DNA of 64,000 nt from Sporomusaceae bacterium. GTDB lineage: Bacteria; Bacillota; Negativicutes; Sporomusales; UBA7701. Shown in pieces: positions 24,503-33,171 of this stretch. A program made the translations under genes and the position numbers. Where the stretch lies: the NCBI GenBank assembly GCA_031460455.1, contig JAVKTQ010000015.1, positions 1 through 64,000 on the forward strand, written 5' to 3'. Below the pieces are notes generated by a model. The model searched no databases and was not told the DNA's origin. It worked only from the letters and a program-made list of their open reading frames with translations. Position 1 is the first letter of the stretch. Every line of letters begins with the position of its first letter.

Positions 24503-26632
24503 TTACATTATCGGATCCATCGTAAGAGCCGGATGCCCTTTTTCCTCCAGGAAGGGCAAAATTTCATCGACGGTGCAGCCGACTGTCTCGTCGGCAATCT
24601 TGTCGATAAAGTCCTCGCCCAGTCCCTGCTTGACGGCCTGTTCGGTGAAGTCGGCCCGCAGGAACTCTTTGAGCTCCTTGGGCATCCATACGATGCGGGC
24701 GATGCCGCCGTCGGCGGTGATGAACTTATTGCTGACGATGTAGCGGCGGCCGATGCCCATGAAGCCCGGCGACTGCAGACCGCCACCCACCGAACCGGCC
24801 AGCGTCGAGAACGACATGCCGCAGGGGGTGTCGCCGGCAAATTCGCGAGTAGTGACCATGACGCCGTTGGCCTCGGGGGTTATCGCCAGGATGGCCTCGA
24901 AACAGCCGCAGGAAGTCATCGGCCGGTCCATCAGGGTGTAGAGGTTGACTTCCTCCAGTGTCCGGTTGGAGGCGTTATACAGGTACTCGTTGACGTTCTG
25001 CCACATGCCTTTTTCGGCGTCAAGGCATTCGCCCTTGGCGATCGGCTGGTTAGGTCCGGTGGGAGTGATCTCGTTGGAGGCTTTGGCGTCCAGCCAACTG
25101 ACGGCGCCGCACAGGCCGACCCGCTCGGGGGTGACGATGCAGACATGATTGGGAGCGAAGGACTGGCAGAGAATACAGGAGTAGAAGGTGTCGACAGCGT
25201 CGTCGGTCAGGCCTTTGAGGCGGGCGTCGCGGGCTACGTATTTCTCGCGGGCTGCTTTGATTTTCTCCTCTACCAGGGCCTGGTCGGTTAAAAGGGTGAC
25301 CTGGACGCGGTCGACGATGGCCGGGTAATCGGATTTGAACTTGGCGATCAGGATCTCGCCGAGGTCGCGGATTTTGAAACCGGCGGCGGCGGCCGTTTTG
25401 GCTATCCTGATCCAGGCCAGGTCGCGCTGGGCGACATGCCACAGGCCTTCGCCGTAGTTGACGAAGTAATGGATGCGGCGCTCGAGGACGCCCTCGAAGT
25501 CTTCCTGCATCTTGCGGCCGTAGATGTCGACAATGAGGCCGAGCGGCAGACGGTCGCCCTCGTCGATGTCGGTTATTTCCGGTCCGATGACGGTTATCTT
25601 GCCGTCCTCGATTTCGTCGGGGCCGACCATCCGCACAAGCTCGAAGGCGGTGGTCTTGCCGCCGCCAAACTCCAGGTGGGCGTCGGCGCGGCGGATAGTT
25701 TCGCCTTCGAAGGCCGGACCGACGGTGATCGGCACCGGGATGTCGACGATCTTCAGTTTGATGCCGCGAAGTTCGAGGGCGAGTTTGACCATTTTGTCGT
25801 AGTCGGGCTCGGATACGAACCAGTCGGGGATTTCCTCGGCCAGCGGTTGATCGGTGACGACCGGGAAACCCATGCCGATGGCGCCCATTTCGGCGGCGAT
25901 CCGGACTTCGTCGAGTTCGCCGAGAGCCAGCACAAAGGCGAAAACCCTGCGGGCCTGGTAGGCCAGAGCCTCTTCCCGCGCCCCCGGCTTGATGCCGCCG
26001 AAGGCCAGGCCGGCGCGGTAGGCGAAGTTGACGGCGTGAATGGCCTGGGTGAAGTTGCCGAGGGGAAAGGCGATGTAGTCGACCCCCAGCTTGACGTTCT
26101 CTTCGAGGAGCTGCTCGATGATGTCGTTTACCAGGAAGATCATGAGGCCCTTGGACTGGAGGTTTTTGATGAGCTTGGCCGCTTCTTTGGAGGTGCGGGC
26201 CTTGCCGATAATGACGGCGACGCCGGGGATGGTGTTGTCGACAAGCGGCACGCCGAACTTGCGGAGGATGGGGTCGGTGAGGAAACCGGTCCAGGGAGCC
26301 TCCTCCGGCTTGGCGCCGTTCAGGTAGCGGAGGGCTTCGATGATATCGGCGGCGTAGTGGGTCGCCTCGCCGGCCAATTTGGCGTTGTCGAAGGTGAGGT
26401 CTTCGCGGATATGGGTTGTGCGGATGCGGTTCAGGATGGGCGGCAGGTCGCCGAGGACGTTCACTTCGTCGCCGGAGAGCGCGGTGATGACCGGCAGGCG
26501 GTAGGCGGTATCGGGATATTTGACCGGCGTATCGGCGCCGTGTTCTTTAATGGCTTTTTCCAGCAGGATCTGGGCGTAGCTGGTGGCGATGATCGCCCCG
26601 TCGTAAGTTGCCTTGAAGAGCACTGTAGACAT
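24503..26632 (-). CDS. acsB: Acetyl-CoA synthase (CODH/ACS beta subunit)
   Basis: The 709-aa enzyme condenses CO, a methyl group from CFeSP and CoA into acetyl-CoA. The A-cluster region is visible as CILCQSFAPNHVC, GLCGAVSW and CGCFEAI, supplying the cysteines for the [4Fe-4S]-NiNi centre. The glycine-rich LAGSVGGGLQSPGFMGIG follows. Length agrees with Moorella AcsB. It is 20 nt after acsA; the ribosome site GGGAGGG is 11 nt from the ATG, a little long. Confidence 0.97.
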   Translation of the reverse strand: MSTVLFKATYDGAIIATSYAQILLEKAIKEHGADTPVKYPDTAYRLPVITALSGDEVNVLGDLPPILNRIRTTHIREDLTFDNAKLAGEATHYAADIIEALRYLNGAKPEEAPWTGFLTDPILRKFGVPLVDNTIPGVAVIIGKARTSKEAAKLIKNLQSKGLMIFLVNDIIEQLLEENVKLGVDYIAFPLGNFTQAIHAVNFAYRAGLAFGGIKPGAREEALAYQARRVFAFVLALGELDEVRIAAEMGAIGMGFPVVTDQPLAEEIPDWFVSEPDYDKMVKLALELRGIKLKIVDIPVPITVGPAFEGETIRRADAHLEFGGGKTTAFELVRMVGPDEIEDGKITVIGPEITDIDEGDRLPLGLIVDIYGRKMQEDFEGVLERRIHYFVNYGEGLWHVAQRDLAWIRIAKTAAAAGFKIRDLGEILIAKFKSDYPAIVDRVQVTLLTDQALVEEKIKAAREKYVARDARLKGLTDDAVDTFYSCILCQSFAPNHVCIVTPERVGLCGAVSWLDAKASNEITPTGPNQPIAKGECLDAEKGMWQNVNEYLYNASNRTLEEVNLYTLMDRPMTSCGCFEAILAITPEANGVMVTTREFAGDTPCGMSFSTLAGSVGGGLQSPGFMGIGRRYIVSNKFITADGGIARIVWMPKELKEFLRADFTEQAVKQGLGEDFIDKIADETVGCTVDEILPFLEEKGHPALTMDPIM

Positions 26633-26652
26633 CTTTTTGTTCCCTCCCTTTC

Positions 26653-28608
26653 CTACTGGGCTTCGCTCGCGGCGTATTTGGCCCTGGCCTCGCTGCGGAT
26701 GCGCAGCTTCCAGGTGCGGTCGCCAAGAGCGGCCAGCAACTTGTCGGTGCCTTTGCGGTAATCGGGTTCCATTATGAAGTAGCCGCCGAAAACGTCTTCA
26801 GCGATGCGGGTGACGACGCCGTGCACCAGCTCGCTGCCGGTGGTAGGGGCGACGACGCCGATATGGACCGGAACGCCCATGGAGACGAACCATGCGCCGA
26901 TGGCTACGGCTTTTTCGGACATTGGCTCGGGGGCCGAAGCCACGAAAGGCACCTCGGGGGTATCGACGCCGAGTTCGTTGGCCATCATGGTCAGAAGGTC
27001 GACTGCCCGCGAGTTGTCGACGCACGAGCCCATGTGGAAGATGAGGGGCAGCTCAGTTTTAAGATCGGCTTTGGCGCCGATGCGCTTGAGGAAAGCTTTG
27101 AGGCCGGGTCCGGCATAGGCATCGACCGCCTCGCCGGTCAGCAGGCCGGCCATGGCGTACGCCTGGGATGCGCAGCCAGTGCCGATCATGAACACATCGG
27201 CGGCTGCCATCTGTTTGGCGATCTCCAGGTGATTTTCGTTGTGGGTGCCTTTGAGGTTGTTGCAGCCGGCAAACAGGGCAACGCCTTTGAGCTCGCCGGC
27301 CTTGATGGCGTCGGTCAGCACGCTGATCGGGTTTTCCGGGTTGACGGCGGCGAAGAGGTCCAGAAGCGCCTCCATGCTGAAGCCGGCGACCACTTTGTTT
27401 TTCTGATCGGACAGGCTGACCTTGTTGGGGTCGCGCTGTTTGTAGGATTCGATGGCCAAACGGATAATGGCCTTGGCACTGTCGGCGGCGTGCTCCTCGT
27501 CGAACTCGAAGTGGTAAGAGCCGGGTATTTTGCTGATAGGCATGGTGGTGATGATCTTGGTGTGGAAACACTCGGCCAGGCTGCGAAGGCTGGGCATGAT
27601 GCACTGGACGTCGACGACGACGGCGTCGACCAGACCGGTCATGATGGCCAGCTCCTGGGTGGCGAAGTTAGTGGCGATAGCTATGCCGGAGCGCATCAGC
27701 ACCTCGTTGCCGGTGCAGCAGATGCCGGAGAGCTTGAGGCCCTTGGCGCCGGCCGCCTTGGCCTCGTCCTGCATCTCGCGGGCCACGTCGACCACCATCT
27801 GGCTGAGCAGCGGGTTGTGGCCGTGCAGACAGATATTGACCATCGCAGGGTCAAGGACGCCGAGGTTGGCCTCGGAGACGGTGGGCTGCGGCGTGCCGAA
27901 AAGAACATCGGACAGGTCGGTGGCCAGGTGCTCGCCGTCGTAGTCGCCGAGGGCCACCTTGAGGCCGCCGAAGATGATGTTAATAGGATCGCTGTCGACG
28001 CCGATGTGGGTCTGGTGGAGAAGTTCGGCGATCGAGCCGTTAATGCTCGAAGGCATGATGGTAGTGTCCTTGAATTTGCGTTTGCGGCCTTCGGTGACCG
28101 TGGTCTCGATCCAGGTGCAGGGCGCGTCGTCCAGGCGGCCGAAATCGTTGAGGGCGGCTGAGGCGACGTCATAGGCAATCTCGTTTATCTGCCGGCCCGC
28201 GGTGGCGACGCCAATGCGCTCGGCCACCTTGAGGAGCTTGGCGCTGTCGGTGATTTTGTAGTCCTTGGCTTTGCCTTCGGCCACATGCAAGACAGTATTG
28301 GCGATATGGCGGCCATGGTCGGAGTGGGCTGCGGCCCCGCCGGCGATCATGCGGACGGTGTTGCGGGCGACGATGGTGTAATCCTGGGCGCCGCAGATGC
28401 CTTTGTTGGCTCCCGGCTTCTTGGGGATGATGCGGCAGGGGCCCTGCATGCAGATGCGGCAGCAGATGCCGGTGTTGCCGAAGTTGCAGCGTGGTTCCTG
28501 AGCCTTGGCCCGGTCGAAGGTGGTGAGGTAGCCAATCTTTTTGGCTTTGACCAGCATAGCTCGCGCCGCGGGGTCGATAGTGGCTTTTTCGAACTCCATT
28601 TCCGACAT
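26653..28608 (-). CDS. acsA: Carbon monoxide dehydrogenase catalytic subunit
   Basis: The 651-aa Ni-CODH reduces CO2 to CO for acetyl-CoA synthase. The N-terminal B/D-cluster cysteines are in CNFGNTGICCRICMQGPCR (about 41-59). C-cluster elements follow (LHGHNPLLSQ, GICCTGNEVL, FAGCNN, GTGCASQAYAM, HMGSCVDNSRA). It is 24 nt downstream of cooC, and GGGAGG precedes the start. Together with AcsB it forms the alpha2-beta2 complex. Confidence 0.97.
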   Translation of the reverse strand: MSEMEFEKATIDPAARAMLVKAKKIGYLTTFDRAKAQEPRCNFGNTGICCRICMQGPCRIIPKKPGANKGICGAQDYTIVARNTVRMIAGGAAAHSDHGRHIANTVLHVAEGKAKDYKITDSAKLLKVAERIGVATAGRQINEIAYDVASAALNDFGRLDDAPCTWIETTVTEGRKRKFKDTTIMPSSINGSIAELLHQTHIGVDSDPINIIFGGLKVALGDYDGEHLATDLSDVLFGTPQPTVSEANLGVLDPAMVNICLHGHNPLLSQMVVDVAREMQDEAKAAGAKGLKLSGICCTGNEVLMRSGIAIATNFATQELAIMTGLVDAVVVDVQCIMPSLRSLAECFHTKIITTMPISKIPGSYHFEFDEEHAADSAKAIIRLAIESYKQRDPNKVSLSDQKNKVVAGFSMEALLDLFAAVNPENPISVLTDAIKAGELKGVALFAGCNNLKGTHNENHLEIAKQMAAADVFMIGTGCASQAYAMAGLLTGEAVDAYAGPGLKAFLKRIGAKADLKTELPLIFHMGSCVDNSRAVDLLTMMANELGVDTPEVPFVASAPEPMSEKAVAIGAWFVSMGVPVHIGVVAPTTGSELVHGVVTRIAEDVFGGYFIMEPDYRKGTDKLLAALGDRTWKLRIRSEARAKYAASEAQ

Positions 28609-28632
28609 GTTTCAACCTCCCGTATTGTTGAA

Positions 28633-29400
28633 TCACTTGCTGTATTTATTGGCAACCTGGCTGTATATCGCGCGCATCGCCCGTCCCAGCGGACTGCTGT
28701 CGCCGTTCGCATCCACCGGCCCGCCGCGGGCCGCTTCCAGCACCGCCTCGTCGAAGGGCAAGAGGCCGATGATCTCCTCCGGAGCAAAAGCCGTCCGCAG
28801 AAAAGCCTCGTCCTGCGGACTGCGAATTTTGTTGCCGATAATCTTTATTTCCCGTATGCCGAGGTCGCCGGCCAGCTTCTGGACTACCTTGGCGGTATTT
28901 ATGCTGTTTTTGGTGGGCTCGGTAACAACCAGCATGACGTCGACCCCTCTGGCAGTGCCGCGGGTAAGGTGCTCGATCCCGGCCCCCATGTCGAGAACCA
29001 CGACATCCTGCCGGTCGAGCAGCAGCGACCCGACCAGAGCGTGAAGGAAGGTATTCTCCCGGCAGTAGCAAGCCGAACCGCCCTGCTTCACGCCACCCAT
29101 CCTGAAGAATCTGATGCCCCCCAGGGTAAGGCTGTAGTCGTCGAGAATATCGTCGACCTCGGGATTCAAAGTGTACATAGCGCCGCCGCCGCTGTGGGCT
29201 GCGATGACTTCCTGAAGCTCACTGACAGGCGTCAGAGTCGCCAGTACTGCGTCGTCAAGACCCAGGGCGCTGCCGAGGCTGGCGTCGGGATCGGCGTCAA
29301 CCGCGTAAACCTTGAACCCGTCGCCGGCGAAAAAACGGGCCAAGGTGGCGGACACCGTGGTCTTGCCGACACCGCCCTTGCCGGATACGGCGATTTTCAT
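28633..29400 (-). CDS. cooC: CooC-type nickel insertion ATPase
   Basis: The 255-aa ATPase starts at MKIAVSGKGGVGKTT with a deviant Walker A typical of the MinD/CooC family, followed by AVDADPDASLGSAL. It carries the ACYCREN nickel-binding CxC. It loads nickel into CODH. ATG 29400 lies behind GGGAGG; an upstream in-frame start at 29445 would add 15 unlikely residues. Its position immediately before acsA supports assignment to the C-cluster. Confidence 0.92.
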   Translation of the reverse strand: MKIAVSGKGGVGKTTVSATLARFFAGDGFKVYAVDADPDASLGSALGLDDAVLATLTPVSELQEVIAAHSGGGAMYTLNPEVDDILDDYSLTLGGIRFFRMGGVKQGGSACYCRENTFLHALVGSLLLDRQDVVVLDMGAGIEHLTRGTARGVDVMLVVTEPTKNSINTAKVVQKLAGDLGIREIKIIGNKIRSPQDEAFLRTAFAPEEIIGLLPFDEAVLEAARGGPVDANGDSSPLGRAMRAIYSQVANKYSK

Positions 29401-29463
29401 AAGGGCACCTCCCTGAAAGACCGTCATAAGACGTGTTTTGCTCATTTTAGGCAGCCATATTAA

Positions 29464-30108
29464 TTAACTCGCAGCCAGTTTCTTGGCGGCCCGCGCGAGC
29501 TGGCGCACGCAGTAGGCGGTGGCCTCGATCAGATCCTCGGTGGGCAGGTATGACGGCGCGCTGCTGTCGTAAAGAACGGAGGCGCTGGCCGGCAGTTCTT
29601 CGTCGCCGGCCCACAGGGCAAACGTGACAGGCAGCCGCGGCAAAATATTAATTTTGAGTCCATACTGTCCGTATAACGCCCTTGTGCCGCCGATAGCCCG
29701 TCCGGCCGCCGGCAGAAGGGCCGGCTGGTCGCCGAACACACCGAGAAGATAGTTTATAATTCTTTTGTTATAAGCGTCGAGGTATATCATGCCGCCGCTG
29801 GTAATTTCCTTGAAGGAGATCAAGCGGCCGCTGAGCGACAGACCACCGGCCCGCAGCAGGTAATGTAAAAGAACGATTTTCACAGTATTAGGTACAGTCT
29901 CGCCGCTGGTCGAGACCACTTCGCCGCCGGGCCAGCTGATAAGATAGTCGTCATTCACATAGCGCAGCCTGATGGCGCCGCTGGCGCCATCAAAGCCGGC
30001 CCCGCCGCTGGCGGCCATGTCGGCTGGCTGCCAGCGCCCAAATTCGGCGCAGGCTTTTCGATAGGCGAGATCGTAAGCCTGTCTGAGGTTGTCGGTCACA
30101 ACCGTCAT
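29464..30108 (-). CDS. DUF3786 domain protein
   Basis: This 214-aa protein matches the DUF3786 pattern. It has NTVKIVLLHYLLRAGG, an SFKEITSGGMIYLDAYNKR segment, ILPRLPVTFALWAGDEE, SVLYDSSAPSYLPTEDLIE and a closing helix. Its function is unknown. Members recur beside CODH/ACS and corrinoid methyltransferases, hinting at cofactor or maturation work. It is the first gene of the acs operon, 46-85 bp downstream of two operator palindromes. I start it at ATG 30108 behind AAGGAGAAAGGGAG, not at 30162, because the longer start would cover the operator. Confidence 0.82.
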   Translation of the reverse strand: MTVVTDNLRQAYDLAYRKACAEFGRWQPADMAASGGAGFDGASGAIRLRYVNDDYLISWPGGEVVSTSGETVPNTVKIVLLHYLLRAGGLSLSGRLISFKEITSGGMIYLDAYNKRIINYLLGVFGDQPALLPAAGRAIGGTRALYGQYGLKINILPRLPVTFALWAGDEELPASASVLYDSSAPSYLPTEDLIEATAYCVRQLARAAKKLAAS

Positions 30109-30151
30109 CTCCCTTTCTCCTTTGGCCGCAAAACGCAGGGTAAAGTATATA

Positions 30152-30193
30152 TGTATATACATTTACCATCATCAACGGCTATATGTATATACA
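30152..30193 (-). promoter_or_regulatory. Twin TGTATATACA operators in front of the acs operon
   Basis: Two exact copies of the palindrome TGTATATACA occur at 30152-30161 and 30184-30193, 32 bp apart centre to centre (about three helical turns, same DNA face). The upstream copy overlaps a possible -10 box that is 17 nt from a TTGAAT -35 box. The identical 10-mer sits in the folD promoter. A HutC-type GntR protein at 15534-16253 is the likely binder. Confidence 0.65.
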
Positions 30194-30262
30194 ACATTCG
30201 CCTTAAATTCAAATTTTCCTACTTTTCTGGCAAGGTTTTGTGAAATTTTTATCTAATTTGTT

Positions 30263-30631
30263 TCAGCCCAGGCTCAGAGCCTTTTGCAGCTCAATGTCCA
30301 CCGCTTTCTCCACTGTGCTTCTGCTGTAGCCGAATAACAAAACGTTGATGGTCAGTTCTAAGCAGTCGACACCGGCATCTGCCGACTGGCTCCACGCGGG
30401 CGAAGCTTTGCTGTCTACCTGGTCAAGTCTGGTGAGCGACAAAAAAAGAAACTCATCGCCGGTCGGCCTTTTGGCCATCACTTTTATGTGTCCGAGAATA
30501 ATGCCGTTATAGGATAACTTCTCGCCCACGCCCAGCAAAAACTCATTCAGCAGCCTTTCTATGTCGGTCATGGTCACCGGCCTTACGAACGTAATCTGCC
30601 GGGCCTGGCTGAAAACAGTCGCGTCACTCAA
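30263..30631 (-). CDS. Unknown protein, 122 aa, coupled to a CobW-like GTPase
   Basis: I do not recognise a family. The frame starts with TTG at 30631, overlapping the stop region of the CobW-like gene by 8 nt, with GAGGAAG upstream, so translation is probably coupled. The protein looks like a small alpha/beta domain: helix IERLLNEFLLGVGEKL, strand GIILGHIKVMAK, strand FLFLSLTRLD, strand VDCLELTINVLLFG and a closing helix. It is soluble with one cysteine in the middle. Its place between the corrinoid methyltransferase genes and the acs operon suggests a metallochaperone or corrinoid-related role. Confidence 0.6.
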   Translation of the reverse strand: MSDATVFSQARQITFVRPVTMTDIERLLNEFLLGVGEKLSYNGIILGHIKVMAKRPTGDEFLFLSLTRLDQVDSKASPAWSQSADAGVDCLELTINVLLFGYSRSTVEKAVDIELQKALSLG

Positions 30632-31217
30632 GGTTAATCACTTCCTCGAACAGCTCAGGCGCCAACGGATCTGCCGCGCTGGCAGTCAGTATCGTCGCCC
30701 GGCCAATGATCGCCCTTACGTCAGCGACCGTCTTTTCTATATCCGGTCCGGCGATATCGGCTTTGTTTACGATGACCAGATCGCTCTCTTGCACCTGGGA
30801 AACGACGAGCGGTTCGAGCACTTCCTTCAATTCCGCCCAGCGGCCGGCGTCGACGATGGTGATTGTCTTGCACTTTGCGCCGCTGGCGTCGTACCGGCGA
30901 ATAAGCTTGGCGACTTTGCCCGGCACTGCCAGGCCGGTCATTTCGATTATCAGCCAGTCGGGCGTTAGGGTCCTCGATATTTCGTCAACCGCACTAACAA
31001 GGTCACTGGTTATCTGACAGCACACACAGCCGCCGAAAAGCGGCTTGACGGTAAACCCTCCTGCGGAAAGCAGTTTGTCGTCAATACCGTCTTCGCCGAT
31101 TTCATTTTCGATGATAGCCACCGTCTCTTGGCCCGAGGCGGTAATCCGCTTAGCCAACTGCAAAATTACCGACGTCTTGCCCGACCCCAGAAAACCGCCA
31201 AAAAGAAGAATGCGCAT
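30624..31217 (-). CDS. CobW/HypB/UreG-family GTPase (metal or cofactor chaperone)
   Basis: The 197-aa G3E GTPase has Walker A GGFLGSGKTS (about 6-15), the family CxCC metal motif as GGCVCCQ (about 62-68), WLIIEMTGLAVP and the NKAD guanine motif. It lacks the C-terminal CobW domain, being a minimal one-domain version. It follows the UroD-family gene by 136 nt and overlaps the 122-aa gene. It probably handles metal or corrinoid loading of the methyltransferase system. Confidence 0.85.
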   Translation of the reverse strand: MRILLFGGFLGSGKTSVILQLAKRITASGQETVAIIENEIGEDGIDDKLLSAGGFTVKPLFGGCVCCQITSDLVSAVDEISRTLTPDWLIIEMTGLAVPGKVAKLIRRYDASGAKCKTITIVDAGRWAELKEVLEPLVVSQVQESDLVIVNKADIAGPDIEKTVADVRAIIGRATILTASAADPLAPELFEEVINLE

Positions 31218-31260
31218 ATTTTCCCCCTCGCATTTTCCCGGATGTTGTTGCATGCATACC

Positions 31261-31309
31261 GGCCCCGGTCGCACAACGGCTTTGAAATACCCGCTGCAAA
31301 ACCGGGGCC
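31261..31309 (-). other. Long-loop inverted repeat between UroD-family and CobW genes
   Basis: GGCCCCGGT (31261-31269) and ACCGGGGCC (31301-31309) are perfect 9-bp arms around a 31-nt loop, in the 136-nt gap. It has no U-tract, so it may be an mRNA-stabilising or attenuating stem and not a terminator. Confidence 0.45.
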
Positions 31310-31353
31310 ATGTTTGCTAAATCGTATTCTTTTGCATGACCGCCATCGCTTGC

Positions 31354-32490
31354 CTAGTTATAGCGGCCGTATTTTTCGACAGCGTCGAAAAACGCCTTGA
31401 CGTTTTCATGCCTGGCGTTCATGGGCAGATTGCACCCCGACGAGTACATGAAGCCTTCACCGTTCTTGAAGGTGGTGATAAGCTTCTTGGCGTACTCGTC
31501 CAGCTCGCTGGCCGAAGCGACGGTGAACAGGGCGGCCGGCACGTCGCCCTTGATGGAGCAGTGCCCTTTCAGTATTTCGTGCGCCTTGAAGATATCGGTG
31601 GCGCCGTCAACTTCCAAGACAAACTTGCCTTTCGGCAGTTCGAGGAAAAACTCCAGGTTCTTGGTCCAGTCGGCATCACAGTGCAGGATAGGCACGATGT
31701 TTTTCTCCGCCAGCTTCTCCACCAGGATTTTCATATATGGACCGACAAACCGGTCGAAGTGTTTCTTGGAGATGAATTGTCCCGCCCCGCGGACCGCCCC
31801 GACAAAAACCCGATTGTTGCCGAGCATTTTCGTCACCGCTTCGCAGCCGGCGATGGTAGCATTGTTCACTATCGGCAGCAGCTCGTCAAGCTGGTCGCCT
31901 ATCTGGAACATATCTTTATAGAATTTGTCTATGGAGCGCATCATGGAAAAGTTATCAAAGGGAACCACGCCCATAATCGCTCCCCAGGTCAGGCTCTGTC
32001 CGCGGCGGAGGGTACGATCGATCTCATCCTGGCGCAGCCTCGCCATTTCTTTCTGGGCAGCCGTTACCTCCTCGCGGCTGACCTGATGAGCCCGTTCCAG
32101 GAATGTCAGCCGGTATTCCATGAACCCTTTGTCCTTGAGCAGCGCATAATCGTCTCTGGTCATGGCTTCGAACTCGATAATCTGATACTGCGCGTTGTCC
32201 TCGAGCTCCGTACCAGGCATTCTCAGGCGGCCGGGGCCGCACTTCTGACCGACGGGCGCGTAGCGGCCGTGGATCATATAAGCGTTGCTGTCCCATACCG
32301 GGAACGCTTCCCATACTTTTTCCGTGGCCTGCATTGCTTTTTCCCAGTCCCACATATACTCTTTGTTGGTGATCCCGGCAAACTGCCCGGCGTACTGCTC
32401 GATGATCGGCGCGCATACCACCCTGTCCACCGGCTCAAGGTTGATGGTCGCGACAATCCGTTCTTCGGCGGTCATGGTGTCTCTGGCCAT
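31354..32490 (-). CDS. Uroporphyrinogen decarboxylase-family corrinoid methyltransferase (MtvB/MtaA-like)
   Basis: The 378-aa protein has the UroD fold of MtaA, MtbA and the O-demethylase MtvB. It shows RIVATINLEPVDRVVCAPI at the start, WGAIMGVVPFD, a late HCDADWTKNLEFFLEL (His and Asp-Cys in the zinc-ligand zone) and SSGCNLP with the C-terminal zinc cysteine. These residues activate the methyl donor or acceptor through zinc. It follows the corrinoid protein directly (TAAATG junction) and an MtrH/AcsE-like gene lies further upstream. This three-gene set is that of acetogen aryl-O-demethylases, but the donor could be another methylated compound. Confidence 0.87.
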   Translation of the reverse strand: MARDTMTAEERIVATINLEPVDRVVCAPIIEQYAGQFAGITNKEYMWDWEKAMQATEKVWEAFPVWDSNAYMIHGRYAPVGQKCGPGRLRMPGTELEDNAQYQIIEFEAMTRDDYALLKDKGFMEYRLTFLERAHQVSREEVTAAQKEMARLRQDEIDRTLRRGQSLTWGAIMGVVPFDNFSMMRSIDKFYKDMFQIGDQLDELLPIVNNATIAGCEAVTKMLGNNRVFVGAVRGAGQFISKKHFDRFVGPYMKILVEKLAEKNIVPILHCDADWTKNLEFFLELPKGKFVLEVDGATDIFKAHEILKGHCSIKGDVPAALFTVASASELDEYAKKLITTFKNGEGFMYSSGCNLPMNARHENVKAFFDAVEKYGRYN

Positions 32491-33120
32491 TTAGTTCACC
32501 CCCGCGATTTTCCTGCAGGCCTCCACTGCCTCGTAAGCGTTCTTGCACACACCGTCCGCGCCCACGTATTTCCCTACGTTGGCGTCCACCGGGCCGCCTC
32601 CTACCAGGACAATGGCGCCTTTGTCCGCCGCCTTGACTGCCGCCACCGTATCCCGCATGATGTCAAAAGCGGTCGTCAGCAGACAGCACATGCCGACGAC
32701 TTGCGGCTTGTGAGCCTTAACGGCCTCAACGAATGTTGCTATCGGCACATCTACCCCCAGGTCCACTACTTTGAAGCCGTTGCAGCTCAGGATCGTCGAA
32801 ACGATATTTTTGCCAATGTCGTGAATGTCGTCCTTTACCGTACCCAGAACCATGGTACCGACGGTTTTCATCTCTCCACCCTCGGTAAGGGCGGAATTAA
32901 GCAGCGCGGCCGCGCCGCCGAATACGTCGGCCGACATGATCAGCTCCGACAGGTAGTAGTCGCCGGCTTCGTACAGCTTGCCGACCCCTTCCATGCCTTT
33001 TTGCAGCTGGCCAAGTATTTCCATTGCCGGAACTCCCGCGGCAAGCTGGCTTTTTACCCCCTCCAGCACCGCATCTTCATCAAGCTCGGTCATGGCCTTG
33101 ACAAGGTCGATTTTACTCAT
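32491..33120 (-). CDS. Corrinoid-binding methyl carrier protein (MtvC/MtbC family)
   Basis: The 209-aa protein has a helical cap domain (about 1-85) and a Rossmann-like B12 domain (about 86-209) with the lower-ligand motif DIHDIGKNIV (H100) and the later VGGGPV segment. It carries the methyl group between the donor-specific UroD-type enzyme and the THF methyltransferase. AGGAGG precedes the ATG. The Co(I) state would need an activase; the RACo-like protein at 16257-18053 is the likely one. Confidence 0.94.
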   Translation of the reverse strand: MSKIDLVKAMTELDEDAVLEGVKSQLAAGVPAMEILGQLQKGMEGVGKLYEAGDYYLSELIMSADVFGGAAALLNSALTEGGEMKTVGTMVLGTVKDDIHDIGKNIVSTILSCNGFKVVDLGVDVPIATFVEAVKAHKPQVVGMCCLLTTAFDIMRDTVAAVKAADKGAIVLVGGGPVDANVGKYVGADGVCKNAYEAVEACRKIAGVN

Positions 33121-33171
33121 GCTATTGCCTCCTGTTAATTAATAATCGTTTTTAAACAAAGTAACGGAAAG

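Noticed and set aside
25436-26761. Plus-strand open frame of 441 codons opposite acsB
   Set aside because: Antisense shadow of acetyl-CoA synthase, with no recognisable domain.
26821-28161. Plus-strand open frame of 446 codons opposite acsA
   Set aside because: Antisense shadow of the CODH gene; composition and lack of any domain or ribosome site argue against a gene.
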